From Streptococcaceae bacterium (GTDB taxonomy: Bacteria > Bacillota > Bacilli > Lactobacillales > Streptococcaceae), in the NCBI GenBank assembly GCA_022484805.1, contig JAKVKP010000016.1, forward strand, positions 1 to 56,650: DNA of 56,650 nucleotides, given 5' to 3'. Of the stretch, positions 1 through 9,812 are shown piece after piece. Numbering within the stretch: position 1 is the first letter of the stretch; the number at the start of each line of letters is the position of its first letter. A program made the translations under genes and the position numbers. The notes beneath the pieces were generated by a model, which saw nothing but the letters and a program-made list of their open reading frames with translations, searched no databases and was not told where the DNA came from.

Positions 1-76
1 CAAATTAATGAAATATAATATAATAATTAGAAAAAGATTATAATATATATTTAAACAATAAAATATGGAGGTAAGT

Positions 77-3000
77 ATGAAAAATAAATTAATCTATTTA
101 AATGTAATTGTATTATTAATATTACAAGCGATTATCTTTCCAATTTTGAGTGTGATTGCAACTGATATGAGTCAGTCAAATGAAGTGACTACTAAAGCAG
201 AGTTGTCATCTAATTTGCTAGATTCAATTGCAAATTCAACTAATCAAAGTGCATCATTGGAAGTCGATAATCCACAAGTGACCTTTGATGATTTAACCAA
301 GTTGAGCAAGAACCCGGTGGCAAGTCAAGGTGGGGGTAATCCATATACCTTAGCTGTTTTTGGTTCAATCAAAAATTATCAATACTCAGATGTTTCTGAA
401 ATCAAATTAAATATTTCTGATAATTTTGTGATTGTTATTGAGAATGAAAATGAACAAAATATTGACATTTTGGATAATGAACAAAAGATAATTGGTCAAG
501 CAGTCATTGAAAAGGAAAAATCGGCTGAAAGTAATTGGGTAATTATTTTGAAATTGCAATCAAATTTAAGTGATTTTTTTAATTTTTCATTGAAAATTAA
601 TGGAGATACTCAGGCAAACTCCGAAAATAATCCAATTTTGATTAGTAGTCCTAATGCCAAATCAATTTATCAAGTTGTAACGGCAGATTTAACGAGTCAT
701 TCAGAGTCGGAAATAACTGAGACTGAAACAGTCGATACTACCATTACTAATGAAAATCAAGTGGTGGCAGAAGCTAAAATTGATGACGAGCTGCCTCAAC
801 CTGACAAAGCGCTGATACTGGAAGCAGCTGAGCAAATTAATGATATACCAAGTGATTATTCGCAAGCAAGTGCAACAACTGAATTACCGATGGATACCAA
901 TTCAGATTCAATTAATGATAGACTTAATAATCCGTTGGTTATTTTATCGGAGCAAGCTTCAAGCAATCAGCCTTTTTCTTTTCAAGCACTAGCCGCACGT
1001 TTACCAATGGATGTGGCGGATTTATTTAAGCAATATGCACCAGCAGATAATTTTGCCAAAGACGTCAAGGTAACCTATAATCCAAGTGATCCAGTAACGA
1101 TTAATTCAACGGTTAACATTAATTTTCCGTTTCAATTTCCTGAGGCGGTTCGTGAAAGCTTACAGTCGGGTGATTATGCTGAAATGGAGCTACCATCTGG
1201 ACTTAAGGCGATTGCTGACGGGCCAAAGGATCTTAAAAGTGCTACTGGTACAGTTTACGGGACTTATCAAATTACGGCACCAACCTCTGAACACCCAAGC
1301 GGGACCATGAAAATCGTTTTTAACGACAAGGCAAAAGAAGTTTTAGGTGGCGAGGTGGACTTTAGTGCCTCTTTTGATCAAAGCATTATTCAAAATCCCG
1401 GTCAAAAGATTTTCTATTTTCCAGATAAGACCAATATCCCACCATTTAGTGTCGTCATTCATCCAACGAGTAGTACGTCAATTTCAAAAGCAGTCAAGGC
1501 GAATAAAGCCATGAACCCTGATACTTTGACCTGGAACGTTGACATTAACAAAGACTATCGCTCAATTAATAATGCACGAGTCGATGAAGCTTTTCCAACT
1601 CAGGTCAGCTATCAGTCGGTACAGGTTTATCCCTTAATTCTCAAAAATGACGGCACGATTCAGTCTGTTGGATCGGTGCCATTGATACAAGGAAGTGATT
1701 ATACAGTTGATTCAACTGGCGATGTGACTTTTTTAGCTGACATTAATACGCCTTATCGATTGGTATATACAACGACAATTAATGATGATGCCAAGCCAGC
1801 CAATGGTGGTGCGGCAGCTAAAATTATCAATAAGGCTACCTTGAAAGGAAGTAATATCGATGATATTCCCGCTACGGCAAGCATTACGCCGAGCTATTCA
1901 AAGACCTTGCAAAAAACGCATGGCGATGGGACTTATTATCATACCAAGGACCAAAAATATGACTTCATTATTAAATATAATTACGGCCAAAAGGCAATCA
2001 ATACAAGTCAGCCTTTAATTGACACACATACAGGAATGTCCTTAGCTGCACCAGAGAATGCCACTTCAGAAAAGCCTGTCTTATGGTATATGACTGTGGA
2101 CGATCAGGGCAATGGGACTAAAGCGTCAATTGTGCCAGAGGATGCCTATACCTTTACCAAAGAAGCTGGTCAGTTTAAGATTCAATTTAATGACAAGATT
2201 GCGCAAAATCGGGCGATTGGGATTTATTATACCTTAACGCCTGATAAGCTGGTAACGGCAAATACACCGCTTGAAAACAAAGTGAGCCAAGAGGAAAGTG
2301 GTAATCCAGCACAGGTTACGCCGACCTTTACGCCAAAGGTCGTGATTAAAAATAAGCCGACCGTTGACCGCAGTGCAAAAGTCGCTAAATGGACGCTGAC
2401 ACTTAATTATAATAACTATCAGTTAAATAATGCGACCTTTACTGATACGATTACTGGCTCAGCTAAGGGCTTGGTATCACCGCCTTATGCTGAAACAGAT
2501 GGTAATGCGACAACGATTCCGACTTTTCCAACAGTTGTTCTAAAGGATACGACTGCTGATAAGCTACTTGTCCAAGGAACAGATTACGATATTGTAGTTG
2601 CTTGGTCTGACAGTGGCTCAAAAAACTTTGATTCACCCTATAATAACTGGACAATCAGCCTGAAGGGTGATTATGCCAACACAAATCATACCTTTAGCCT
2701 GAGCTATTACAATCACTATTTTACGGATAAGCTGACTGAAGCGGCTCAGACGACCTTTACCAATACGATGAAAGCGGATTGGACCACTGATAATCAGCCC
2801 TACTCAAGCTCTGGCTCAAACAATTTTACCGATACTAAAAGTGAGTATCAGCTTGGCTCAAAAAGTGGTAGCTACGACCCTGCGACCAAAGAGATTACAT
2901 GGACTGTGATTCACAATTATAATAATCTTCAAGGTCGTGGCGTTGCTGCCTTTGATAAAATTCAAGGCAATCAGAAATATGTTGACGGTTCAATGACGGT

Positions 3001-6000
3001 TTTGCGAGGTCATATCGATTCCAAGGGTGACTTTGTTGAAGCTGAACAAAATGCAGCTGGACTTGGTGGCACGGCGGCTGGCAATCAAATTGGGCAAGGC
3101 TATATCAAAGGACCTGCAACACATGAGCTGAAAGATGAGGCTGGTCAATTAATTGGTACGAATCTCTGGCTAAAGATTGGCAATGTCGATGGTAGTGAAG
3201 CCAAAAATCCTAACAACAAGTTACCGATTGGGATGTACGAGCTAGATGAAAATGGCAATTTACCACTTAATTCAGACGGTAGCTATAAGTTAACTGAAAT
3301 TTCCAACTGGCAAGCTAATTGGTCAGAGCCAGATTCATCCACAACGGATATTCCGGGCTGGGATGTTGCTAACGCCAATCAAAGGGAGCTCGTCTATAAA
3401 GTAGAATATAAAACCTCACTTGCTGGTTTGGATACAGCTGATCAAGCTAATTTAATTGCTGCGACTTATCACAATCAGGTGATTAATTGGTATGTGACAC
3501 CAGACGGCAACTGGCCAACAATCATTGATGCTTCGGTTAGTGTGCAATACGGTGGCGAAGAAGCTAATAAATCTGGCACTTTTGATAAAAATAATAATTT
3601 GATGAGCTGGGCTGTCTGGCTTAATCGCAGTCAATCGACACTTTATCAAGCGACAATGGTTGATACACCTTCGACCAATCAAATCATTGTTCCAAGCTCA
3701 ATCAAGCTTTATCAAGGAGTAGTTGATTCAAAGGGTGAGGTAACTAAGGGTGATTTGGTTGCTGCATCAACCTATGCGACTTTGGTAACGACTGATAATA
3801 CAGGTCAACAAGAATTAAAAATTGAATTGTTTAAGTCAGACGGCACAACGCCAGAGGGTAAGACCGATTTTGTCGTGACTAAGCCCTATCTAGTCGAATA
3901 TGATACAACACCAAACTTTTCATCACAGACAGAAACGGTCAATAATACGGCACAGCTTGAAAGCCCCGGTGGCGTGGTAGTCGGTCCACCTACCCAAAGC
4001 GCTCAGAGTGTTCAAGTACAAACAAGTAGTGGCTATGTCTATCCTTACGGAATTAAGGGGTCATTGACGATTCAAAAACAAAATTTTGCCTTAAGTCCAA
4101 TTGCGGGGTCACAATTTCAGCTCGTCCAGCAATCTAAAAGTGAGACCAAGGCATTTCCAGATCGAGTGGTCGCAACAGGTGTTACGGGCGCTGATGGTAA
4201 GCTGACCTTTGCAAATATTACTGAAATACCAGAAGAAACTGCCCAACAAACGTGGCGTTATCTGATTAAAGAGGTCTCAACGCCAAACGGTTATACCATT
4301 CCACAGGCTTATAAAGACGGGATTCCAATTGATACGCGGACGATTAAGGTTGAAACACCAGCTGGTGAAGAAGAGGTTAGTTTATTTGGCGACAACGCAG
4401 TTACCCTTCCAGTATTTAATGACTACACCAAGGTACACGTTGACAAGGTTAATTCAAAACAAGAAAACTTAGCAGGTGCAGAATTTAAGCTACAATATGA
4501 TAATGATCCTGATGAAACAGCAATCAATTGGGTGGATATGAATAACTTCGGCACCTTGACTTCAACGGTGACTGGGTTTGATATTGATGGATCAAATACG
4601 GCAGGTGGCTTATTCTATGCAGAGGGTCTAGCAAGTGATGGTAATGATTATACAGGTCGTTATCGTTTAATTGAAACGAAGGCACCTGTGGGCTATCAGC
4701 TTGATGCGACACCGATTGAATTTCATGTGGTGAGAGATAATGATGCAGATTCACCAACCTATTCGATGACCTCTGTTTATCTGGTAACACGAGATAGTGC
4801 AGGTGTGGCAAGTGAGACACTATTACCGACTCAAGAACTTAATGATTCGATTACGCCAATTCCTTATATTACAGTGACCAATTATCAATCTGAGGCTAAG
4901 CTAAAGAAAGTCAATAAAGCGGGTACGGCACTTTCAGGCGCTGTCTTTAAGCTACAAAAACAGGATGGCGATGAATATCAAGACGTTTCGGGCTATGAAA
5001 ATCTGGTCAGTGGTGCAGATGGCTATGTGACTGCCACTGATTTAGGCCCAGGAAACTATCAATTTGTCGAAACCCAGGCACCAGCGGGTTATTATATTAA
5101 TCCAACACCTGCTAAATTTAGCGTGGAAACAAATATTGAGGGTCAACCTGAAACCATTGTAGTCGATGCAAATCCATTGACACCTTTTATAGCTGATGAT
5201 TTTACTAATTATCAAGGTAGTGTCACTTTTACAAAAAAAGACAGTATCACTAATAATAATTTATGGAATGCCTATTTTGGACTTTATGATAGCGAGGGTA
5301 ACCCGATTAAAGATGAGAGTGGTTTTGACAGAGAATTTAATTCCAATAAACAGGGAAAGATTATTGTAGATGGTTTAAAACCAAATACAACTTATCAACT
5401 AAAAGAGCTTGTTGCTGCTGATGGTTATATTTTGGATCACGCTTCAATCACCTTTACAACGGGAGATAATGACCAGATTGGGATGCCAGTCTCTGATGCA
5501 TTTGGTCCAGATTTGACTGTAAAAATCTATCAAGATACAGGTAAAACTAAGGAGATGTCCGGCGATGATCTTGTAATTAAAAATCAACGTGGACAGGCAT
5601 TCTTTACCAAATACGGTCAAAGTGATTTAAATGATGAAGCTACAAAAGAGCCTCTTGAAGGGGCAACCTATCATTTATTCAAGATTGATAACGGCCAGAA
5701 AACCCAGATAAAAGACAAAGGGAGTATCAAAGTAGGCGAAAGCTATACGGGTAATTATGTTTCGGATCGTAAGGGGCATGTTGTTGCAGGAAATTTAAGA
5801 CCGGGCGATTATTATTTCCAAGAGGTAAAGGCGCCCGATGGTTATCTACTAACTCAGAAAACAATTGAATTTACAATTGCCTCAGAGTTAACCAATCCTA
5901 ATGAGCAGGCGATAATCAGCTTAGCCGACCAAATCAATTATCAAGGTGCAGCAACCTTTAACAAGGTCAACGAGGCAAATAAAGCTGTTTCAGGCGCAAG

Positions 6001-6967
6001 CTTTGCGGTAGTCGATGGGAATGGCAACACGGTTAAAACAGTGACCAGTGATGAAAATGGTAAGGTTTATGCCGCAGGCTTAGCACCAGGACAATACACC
6101 TTCAAAGAAGTGGCAACCAAAAATAAGCAGTATATTGTCAATACAACGCCCATTCCTTTTGAGATTCCAGCCACAACTGACGGTAAACCAGCAGTCGTTC
6201 AAGCGCTGAATGAAGGCTTTATCAACTATCAAGGGCAGGCAGAATTAATCAAACGTGATGAAGCAGGTAAAGTACTTTCTGGTGCGACCTTCAAGGTCGT
6301 TGACCAAGCTGGCAAGACTGTTTCGGGTAATGAACAGCTAGTCAGTGATGAAAATGGTAAAGTTTTGAGCACCAAGCTTTCGCCGGGGCAATATCGTTTT
6401 GTTGAAGTTAAAGCTCCAGCTGGCTATGTTTTGAATATTCAATCAGTCAATTTTGTCATTCCAGAGGCTGCTGAGGGTGTGCCCCAATTAGTAACCACCG
6501 ACGCAAATGGGCAAGCCTTGACACAAATTAATTATCAAGGGACTGTTCAATTAACTAAAGTGGCTGCGAATAATCGAAAGCTCAAGCTCGCCAATGCTGT
6601 TTTTGAATTAAAAAATAGTGCTAATCAGATCATTTACCCTGATTTAACGACTGATAAAAATGGCGAAATCAATTTTAGTGGCTTGGTACCAGGTGAATAT
6701 TTATTGGTTGAAACCAAAGCACCGAGTGGTTATCTTTTAGATACTTCACCAATAACTTTTACGGTTGATGAATTCAGCAATGGCAAATCCCCACTTATTA
6801 AATTAATTAAACAAAATAGTCCAATAGTTACTCAGCCATCAGAGCAATCAAAAATACAGGGATTGCCAAAACTTAATGAAAAATCAAGAGATTTACTCGC
6901 GAACTTAATTATCTTAATCTCCTTTATTATTTTATTAATGCTTGTAAAGCGTCAATTAGTTAAATAA
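77..6967 (+). CDS. Giant cell-wall adhesin, SpaA-repeat protein with atypical sorting signal
   Basis: Secreted, probably wall-anchored adhesin of about 2296 residues. The start is the ATG at 77 because GGAGGT at 67-72 lies just upstream; an in-frame ATG at 65 overlaps that site. Residues 1-30 form a signal peptide (basic start, hydrophobic core). Residues 30-330 are Ser/Thr/Asn/Glu-rich and probably disordered. Residues 330-1330 carry several collagen-binding/SDR-like beta modules. Eight SpaA (prealbumin-fold) repeats follow, starting near 1331, 1453, 1606, 1713, 1839, 1957, 2053 and 2155. Each has an early Lys and most have an ETKAPxGY-like strand, the usual Lys/Glu pattern of intramolecular isopeptide bonds. 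Junctions often read NYQG. The C-terminus has LPKLN near residue 2261, a hydrophobic helix and a basic tail. LPKLN is not canonical LPXTG, so sortase anchoring is inferred. Ligand unknown. Confidence 0.85.
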   Translation: MKNKLIYLNVIVLLILQAIIFPILSVIATDMSQSNEVTTKAELSSNLLDSIANSTNQSASLEVDNPQVTFDDLTKLSKNPVASQGGGNPYTLAVFGSIKNYQYSDVSEIKLNISDNFVIVIENENEQNIDILDNEQKIIGQAVIEKEKSAESNWVIILKLQSNLSDFFNFSLKINGDTQANSENNPILISSPNAKSIYQVVTADLTSHSESEITETETVDTTITNENQVVAEAKIDDELPQPDKALILEAAEQINDIPSDYSQASATTELPMDTNSDSINDRLNNPLVILSEQASSNQPFSFQALAARLPMDVADLFKQYAPADNFAKDVKVTYNPSDPVTINSTVNINFPFQFPEAVRESLQSGDYAEMELPSGLKAIADGPKDLKSATGTVYGTYQITAPTSEHPSGTMKIVFNDKAKEVLGGEVDFSASFDQSIIQNPGQKIFYFPDKTNIPPFSVVIHPTSSTSISKAVKANKAMNPDTLTWNVDINKDYRSINNARVDEAFPTQVSYQSVQVYPLILKNDGTIQSVGSVPLIQGSDYTVDSTGDVTFLADINTPYRLVYTTTINDDAKPANGGAAAKIINKATLKGSNIDDIPATASITPSYSKTLQKTHGDGTYYHTKDQKYDFIIKYNYGQKAINTSQPLIDTHTGMSLAAPENATSEKPVLWYMTVDDQGNGTKASIVPEDAYTFTKEAGQFKIQFNDKIAQNRAIGIYYTLTPDKLVTANTPLENKVSQEESGNPAQVTPTFTPKVVIKNKPTVDRSAKVAKWTLTLNYNNYQLNNATFTDTITGSAKGLVSPPYAETDGNATTIPTFPTVVLKDTTADKLLVQGTDYDIVVAWSDSGSKNFDSPYNNWTISLKGDYANTNHTFSLSYYNHYFTDKLTEAAQTTFTNTMKADWTTDNQPYSSSGSNNFTDTKSEYQLGSKSGSYDPATKEITWTVIHNYNNLQGRGVAAFDKIQGNQKYVDGSMTVLRGHIDSKGDFVEAEQNAAGLGGTAAGNQIGQGYIKGPATHELKDEAGQLIGTNLWLKIGNVDGSEAKNPNNKLPIGMYELDENGNLPLNSDGSYKLTEISNWQANWSEPDSSTTDIPGWDVANANQRELVYKVEYKTSLAGLDTADQANLIAATYHNQVINWYVTPDGNWPTIIDASVSVQYGGEEANKSGTFDKNNNLMSWAVWLNRSQSTLYQATMVDTPSTNQIIVPSSIKLYQGVVDSKGEVTKGDLVAASTYATLVTTDNTGQQELKIELFKSDGTTPEGKTDFVVTKPYLVEYDTTPNFSSQTETVNNTAQLESPGGVVVGPPTQSAQSVQVQTSSGYVYPYGIKGSLTIQKQNFALSPIAGSQFQLVQQSKSETKAFPDRVVATGVTGADGKLTFANITEIPEETAQQTWRYLIKEVSTPNGYTIPQAYKDGIPIDTRTIKVETPAGEEEVSLFGDNAVTLPVFNDYTKVHVDKVNSKQENLAGAEFKLQYDNDPDETAINWVDMNNFGTLTSTVTGFDIDGSNTAGGLFYAEGLASDGNDYTGRYRLIETKAPVGYQLDATPIEFHVVRDNDADSPTYSMTSVYLVTRDSAGVASETLLPTQELNDSITPIPYITVTNYQSEAKLKKVNKAGTALSGAVFKLQKQDGDEYQDVSGYENLVSGADGYVTATDLGPGNYQFVETQAPAGYYINPTPAKFSVETNIEGQPETIVVDANPLTPFIADDFTNYQGSVTFTKKDSITNNNLWNAYFGLYDSEGNPIKDESGFDREFNSNKQGKIIVDGLKPNTTYQLKELVAADGYILDHASITFTTGDNDQIGMPVSDAFGPDLTVKIYQDTGKTKEMSGDDLVIKNQRGQAFFTKYGQSDLNDEATKEPLEGATYHLFKIDNGQKTQIKDKGSIKVGESYTGNYVSDRKGHVVAGNLRPGDYYFQEVKAPDGYLLTQKTIEFTIASELTNPNEQAIISLADQINYQGAATFNKVNEANKAVSGASFAVVDGNGNTVKTVTSDENGKVYAAGLAPGQYTFKEVATKNKQYIVNTTPIPFEIPATTDGKPAVVQALNEGFINYQGQAELIKRDEAGKVLSGATFKVVDQAGKTVSGNEQLVSDENGKVLSTKLSPGQYRFVEVKAPAGYVLNIQSVNFVIPEAAEGVPQLVTTDANGQALTQINYQGTVQLTKVAANNRKLKLANAVFELKNSANQIIYPDLTTDKNGEINFSGLVPGEYLLVETKAPSGYLLDTSPITFTVDEFSNGKSPLIKLIKQNSPIVTQPSEQSKIQGLPKLNEKSRDLLANLIILISFIILLMLVKRQLVK

Positions 6968-7012
6968 TCAAGCTTTCTATCATTAATTAATTAATTATTT
7001 GCTGGATCATTA

Positions 7013-7051
7013 AAAAACTAGTAGTGCTAATCATCGCATTACTAGTTTTTA
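7013..7051 (+). terminator. Intrinsic terminator after the giant adhesin gene
   Basis: A 15-nt stem, AAAAACTAGTAGTGC with GCATTACTAGTTTTT and one mismatch, closes on an eight-base loop and ends in T residues. The flanking A and T runs would let it act in both directions, also ending the convergent MerR transcript. Confidence 0.85.
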
Positions 7052-7104
7052 TTTCTTTGTCCAGAAAGAACCCCAAATTTACACAATATTAATTTTAAAA
7101 TTAG

Positions 7105-7467
7105 CTATACTTTGGTCATTCTTTTATATATTTCAATTTTGTTTTCAATAAATTCAATATTCTCTGAAATTTCAGCTCGCTTTATTTTTAGAGCATCCAA
7201 TTGTTGAAAGAGTAATTCTAATCGCTTTGAGATGGTAGAATTACCTTGATATCTTAATTTGGCATACTCTTTAATATTTTTTATTGTCATGCCAGTTTTT
7301 TTGAGTCTTAAAATAAAAAGCAACCATTCATAATCAGCCTCAAGATAATATCTTCTGTTATTTGAGTCACGCTGACTAAAAATAATAGCTTCTTTTTCGT
7401 AATAGCGCAAGGTATCAATTGATAAACCAGTTTTTTTCGCGAATTCTCCGATTGAATATTGTGCCAT
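7105..7467 (-). CDS. MerR-family transcriptional regulator (cysteine-free)
   Basis: 120-residue DNA-binding regulator. Start chosen at the ATG at 7467, preceded by AAGGAG; a longer frame exists but its extra N-terminus looks non-coding. It opens with the MerR winged-helix signature (YSIGEFAKKTGLSIDTLRYYE), then the wing (NNRRYY), then a C-terminal coiled-coil dimerisation helix. No metal- or ligand-binding domain follows and there is no cysteine, so metal or thiol sensing of the usual NmlR/AdhR kind is not possible. It is divergent from a CMD-family gene at 7579, and the gap holds a promoter with MerR architecture, so it probably controls that gene and itself. The inducer is unknown. Confidence 0.9.
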   Translation of the reverse strand: MAQYSIGEFAKKTGLSIDTLRYYEKEAIIFSQRDSNNRRYYLEADYEWLLFILRLKKTGMTIKNIKEYAKLRYQGNSTISKRLELLFQQLDALKIKRAEISENIEFIENKIEIYKRMTKV

Positions 7468-7493
7468 TTTTATCTCCTTTTTAAAATAAGTAC

Positions 7494-7524
7494 TTGATAT
7501 GGAGTTAACTCTAGCATGTAGAAT
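7494..7524 (+). promoter_or_regulatory. MerR-type promoter with 19-bp spacer and central dyad
   Basis: A -35 TTGATA (7494-7499) and a -10 TAGAAT (7519-7524) are separated by 19 bp, longer than the normal 17. The spacer holds the perfect palindrome GAGTTAACTC (7502-7511). Over-long spacers with a central dyad are the hallmark of promoters untwisted by MerR regulators, and GAGTTAACTC resembles sites reported for the NmlR/AdhR group. It points at the gene starting at 7579. Confidence 0.85.
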
Positions 7525-7578
7525 AAATAGTGTCAAAGTGATTTGATCAATTAAAATTCTAAAAAGGAGGCATTTATA

Positions 7579-7968
7579 ATGTCGGAAGAAAAGAGCAGAT
7601 ATCAGAGCGGTCTTGAAAAGTTAAAAGAAATCGATGGTCAAGCAGGGGAAAATGTTATTGAAGCATTAGCGGGAATGACAGAGGATATTGGTAAATATAT
7701 TCTTGAGTTTGCCTTTGGGGATATTTATAATCGAAAGGGTCTAGATATTAAGCAAAGAGAATTAATTACGCTGGCAAGTTTGCTTTCGCAAGGTGACACT
7801 GGTTCTCAGTTAGAGGTTCATCTTAAGGCATCATTAAATGTTGGCATTACAAAGGAAGAAATTGTAGAGACATTGATTCAATGCATTCCTTATGTCGGCT
7901 TTCCAAGAGTGTTGAATGCGACCTTTATTACCAAAAAAATCTTCCTAAATAATGAAACTAGCAAGTAA
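7579..7968 (+). CDS. Carboxymuconolactone decarboxylase (CMD)-family protein
   Basis: 129-residue single-domain alpha-helical protein of the CMD family. It shows the family core (RELITLASLLSQGD, then LEVHLKASLNVGITKEEI and the QCIPYVGFPR stretch). The CxxC of AhpD peroxidases is absent at the equivalent place, so it groups with gamma-carboxymuconolactone decarboxylase-like members rather than peroxidase reductases. Substrate is unknown; in lactic acid bacteria such proteins often sit beside MerR regulators and are linked to oxidative or electrophile stress. The ribosome-binding site AAAAAGGAGG lies at 7561-7570. It is divergent from, and probably controlled by, the MerR gene at 7105-7467. Confidence 0.88.
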   Translation: MSEEKSRYQSGLEKLKEIDGQAGENVIEALAGMTEDIGKYILEFAFGDIYNRKGLDIKQRELITLASLLSQGDTGSQLEVHLKASLNVGITKEEIVETLIQCIPYVGFPRVLNATFITKKIFLNNETSK

Positions 7969-8072
7969 ATATCAATTTAAGATAATATTATTATTATGAA
8001 TTAAGTTTATTATAAGCTTAGACTAATATGATACCTTCTAGTGACGAAAAGTCCAAATTATTAGGAGGAAAA

Positions 8073-8330
8073 ATGAAATTATCGAAAAACAAATGGAAAA
8101 ATTATTCAATTATTGTTAGTATCATCTCATTATGTGCGATTGGTGGGCTGAGCTTCTTTTTAATTCAAGCCAAACAAGAAGTTAAATCACTTCAAAGTGA
8201 TGACAGTCAGCAAAGTTTTAATGGTAATGGTCAAATGCCGAGTGGCGAGCGACCAAGCGATATGCCAAGTGGTGGTGGACCAGGTGAAGAAAGTACCACG
8301 GATTCTTCAACTTCTGAAAGTAGTGAATAA
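8073..8330 (+). CDS. Small single-pass membrane protein with Gly/Pro/Ser-rich tail
   Basis: 85-residue protein that I do not recognise. The start is the ATG at 8073 behind AGGAGG (8063-8068); an upstream in-frame ATG at 8028 has no such site. Residues 1-12 are basic, about 13-32 form one hydrophobic helix, and the remainder is extracellular or cytosolic low-complexity sequence with two MPSG units and a Ser/Thr/Glu-rich end. There is no sorting motif or lipobox, so it is probably an N-terminally anchored envelope protein. A separate terminator follows, so it is likely monocistronic. Confidence 0.65.
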   Translation: MKLSKNKWKNYSIIVSIISLCAIGGLSFFLIQAKQEVKSLQSDDSQQSFNGNGQMPSGERPSDMPSGGGPGEESTTDSSTSESSE

Positions 8331-8344
8331 TTTTAAATGTTTAG

Positions 8345-8371
8345 GCGAAGCACTCAGCTTCGCTTTTTTTT
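8345..8371 (+). terminator. Intrinsic terminator after the small membrane protein gene
   Basis: Stem GCGAAGC (8345-8351) with GCTTCGC (8357-8363) around a five-base loop, followed directly by a run of eight or more T. Confidence 0.9.
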
Positions 8372-8503
8372 TCGCAATTTCCGAAGGTTAATGAAAAAAT
8401 TATAAATAAATAAACATTAATGTTTATAAATTATAAAATTTTGCTAAGCTTATATTAGCAGAGAATAATCACAAGTAATGAATCAAATAATTAAGGAGAA
8501 TTG

Positions 8504-8950
8504 ATGAAAGTAATCGTAAGCAGTTGTATATTGGGTAAACATTGTCGATATAATGGTAGTAATGCCATCAATCCTTCGGTTATTGAATGGTTAAAGACGC
8601 ATGAGGTAGTTTCACTCTGTCCAGAAGTGATGGCTGGATTAAGTACTCCTCGACCAAGTGCTGAATTAATTGATGGCAGGGTTGAGGAAGTAAATGGTAG
8701 TGATGTCACTGAAATTTATCAAAAGGGTGTACAGATAGCAATGGCAGATATTAACGAATCAGAAATTGATTTGGCAATCCTACAGTCTAGAAGTCCGACC
8801 TGTGGTGTCAATCAGATTTATGATGGCAGTTTTAAAGGGCAATTGATTGAAGGTCAGGGCATTTTTGCCCAATATTTGATTAAAAAAGGTATCCGAGTTA
8901 TTGATGTTGCGGATTTTGAAGAAATTGTTTTAAATCAAGCTCTTGAATAA
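8504..8950 (+). CDS. DUF523-family protein
   Basis: 148-residue cytosolic protein of the DUF523 family. Start ATG at 8504 follows AAGGAG at 8493-8498; the TTG three bases earlier is less likely. The family pattern is clear: VSSCILGKHCRYNG near the start (Cys 8 and 14), a central LCPEVMAGL, PRPSAEL, and LQSRSPTCGV. The four conserved cysteines suggest metal or Fe-S binding, but no reaction has been firmly assigned to the family. It stands alone, with a weak ACGG/CCGT hairpin and T-run at 8957-8977 as possible terminator. Confidence 0.88.
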   Translation: MKVIVSSCILGKHCRYNGSNAINPSVIEWLKTHEVVSLCPEVMAGLSTPRPSAELIDGRVEEVNGSDVTEIYQKGVQIAMADINESEIDLAILQSRSPTCGVNQIYDGSFKGQLIEGQGIFAQYLIKKGIRVIDVADFEEIVLNQALE

Positions 8951-9105
8951 AAGAAGACGGAGCGCAAACCGTTTTTTAGCATCTAAAGAATTTGAAGTCA
9001 CAAATATAAAATGGGAACAAGGGCTTACGGCTCAAACTTAAATATTCATATTTAAAAGCGATGGATATATAGAAAATGTATGCATAGTGATGACGGAAGG
9101 GATAA

Positions 9106-9738
9106 ATGGCTATGAAAACGCAAAAAGAGAGAATGCTCAATAGCGAATTGTATTTAGCTAGTGATGAAACGCTTAGAAAAGAAGCTCGGTATGCTAAAAA
9201 AATGCTTCGTCAAATCAATCAAGAAATTGACTCTGAGGTAAGAAAAAAATTATTGAAGGACTTATTAGGACAAACGGCTGAAAATTTTTATATTGAGCCA
9301 CCATTCTATTGTGATTATGGCTCAAATATTCATCTTGGCGCCAATTTTTATGCCAATACAGATAGTATTATGCTAGATGTTGCAAAAATTGAAATTGGCG
9401 ATAATGTGATGTTTGGTCCAAGAGTAAGTCTGTTTACTGCTAGTCATCCGATTGACGCTTTGACTCGAATTAGTGGTCCAGAACTAGGCTATGAAATTTT
9501 GATATCCGATAATGTGTGGATTGGTGGCGGTTCAATTGTCAATCCTGGTATAACGATTGGCAGGAATACGATCATTGGCTCAGGATCGGTCGTTACTAAA
9601 AACATTCCTGCTAATGTTATTGCGGCTGGTAATCCCTGCCGGGTAATTCGTGCAATTACTCAAGTTGACCAAGAAAAATGGCGTAGTTTGCATCAGCAAT
9701 TATTAGATGAATTAGCTGAAGATGAAACTGAGCATTAG
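9106..9738 (+). CDS. Maltose/galactoside-type O-acetyltransferase
   Basis: 210-residue hexapeptide-repeat acetyltransferase that moves acetyl from acetyl-CoA to a sugar hydroxyl, as Maa and LacA do. The N-terminal helical cap (ERMLNSELYLASDETL) is typical. The left-handed beta-helix follows, with catalytic His 114 in FTASHPID and the GNPCRVIR end that closes the domain. Length matches the family (about 185-210). Start ATG at 9106 follows GAAGGG; the ATG at 9112 is an alternative. The gene is monocistronic with a terminator at 9780. The exact sugar acceptor cannot be told from sequence. Confidence 0.88.
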   Translation: MAMKTQKERMLNSELYLASDETLRKEARYAKKMLRQINQEIDSEVRKKLLKDLLGQTAENFYIEPPFYCDYGSNIHLGANFYANTDSIMLDVAKIEIGDNVMFGPRVSLFTASHPIDALTRISGPELGYEILISDNVWIGGGSIVNPGITIGRNTIIGSGSVVTKNIPANVIAAGNPCRVIRAITQVDQEKWRSLHQQLLDELAEDETEH

Positions 9739-9779
9739 AAACTTTTTTTATTATAATTTCAGTATTAATAGGAATGGCA

Positions 9780-9812
9780 GGTCGGCATGGTGCTCTATGC
9801 TGATCTTTTTTT
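9780..9812 (+). terminator. Intrinsic terminator after the acetyltransferase gene
   Basis: GGTCGGCAT (9780-9788) pairs with ATGCTGATC (9797-9805) with two G-T pairs, followed by seven T. Confidence 0.88.

Noticed and set aside
4524-4820. Minus-strand open frames within the giant adhesin genes.
   Set aside because: They lack ribosome-binding sites and recognisable protein features, and fully overlap a strongly supported gene; they are antisense shadows.
8957-8977. ACGG/CCGT hairpin plus T run after the DUF523 gene.
   Set aside because: A four-bp stem with an eight-base loop is too weak to list as a terminator on its own.
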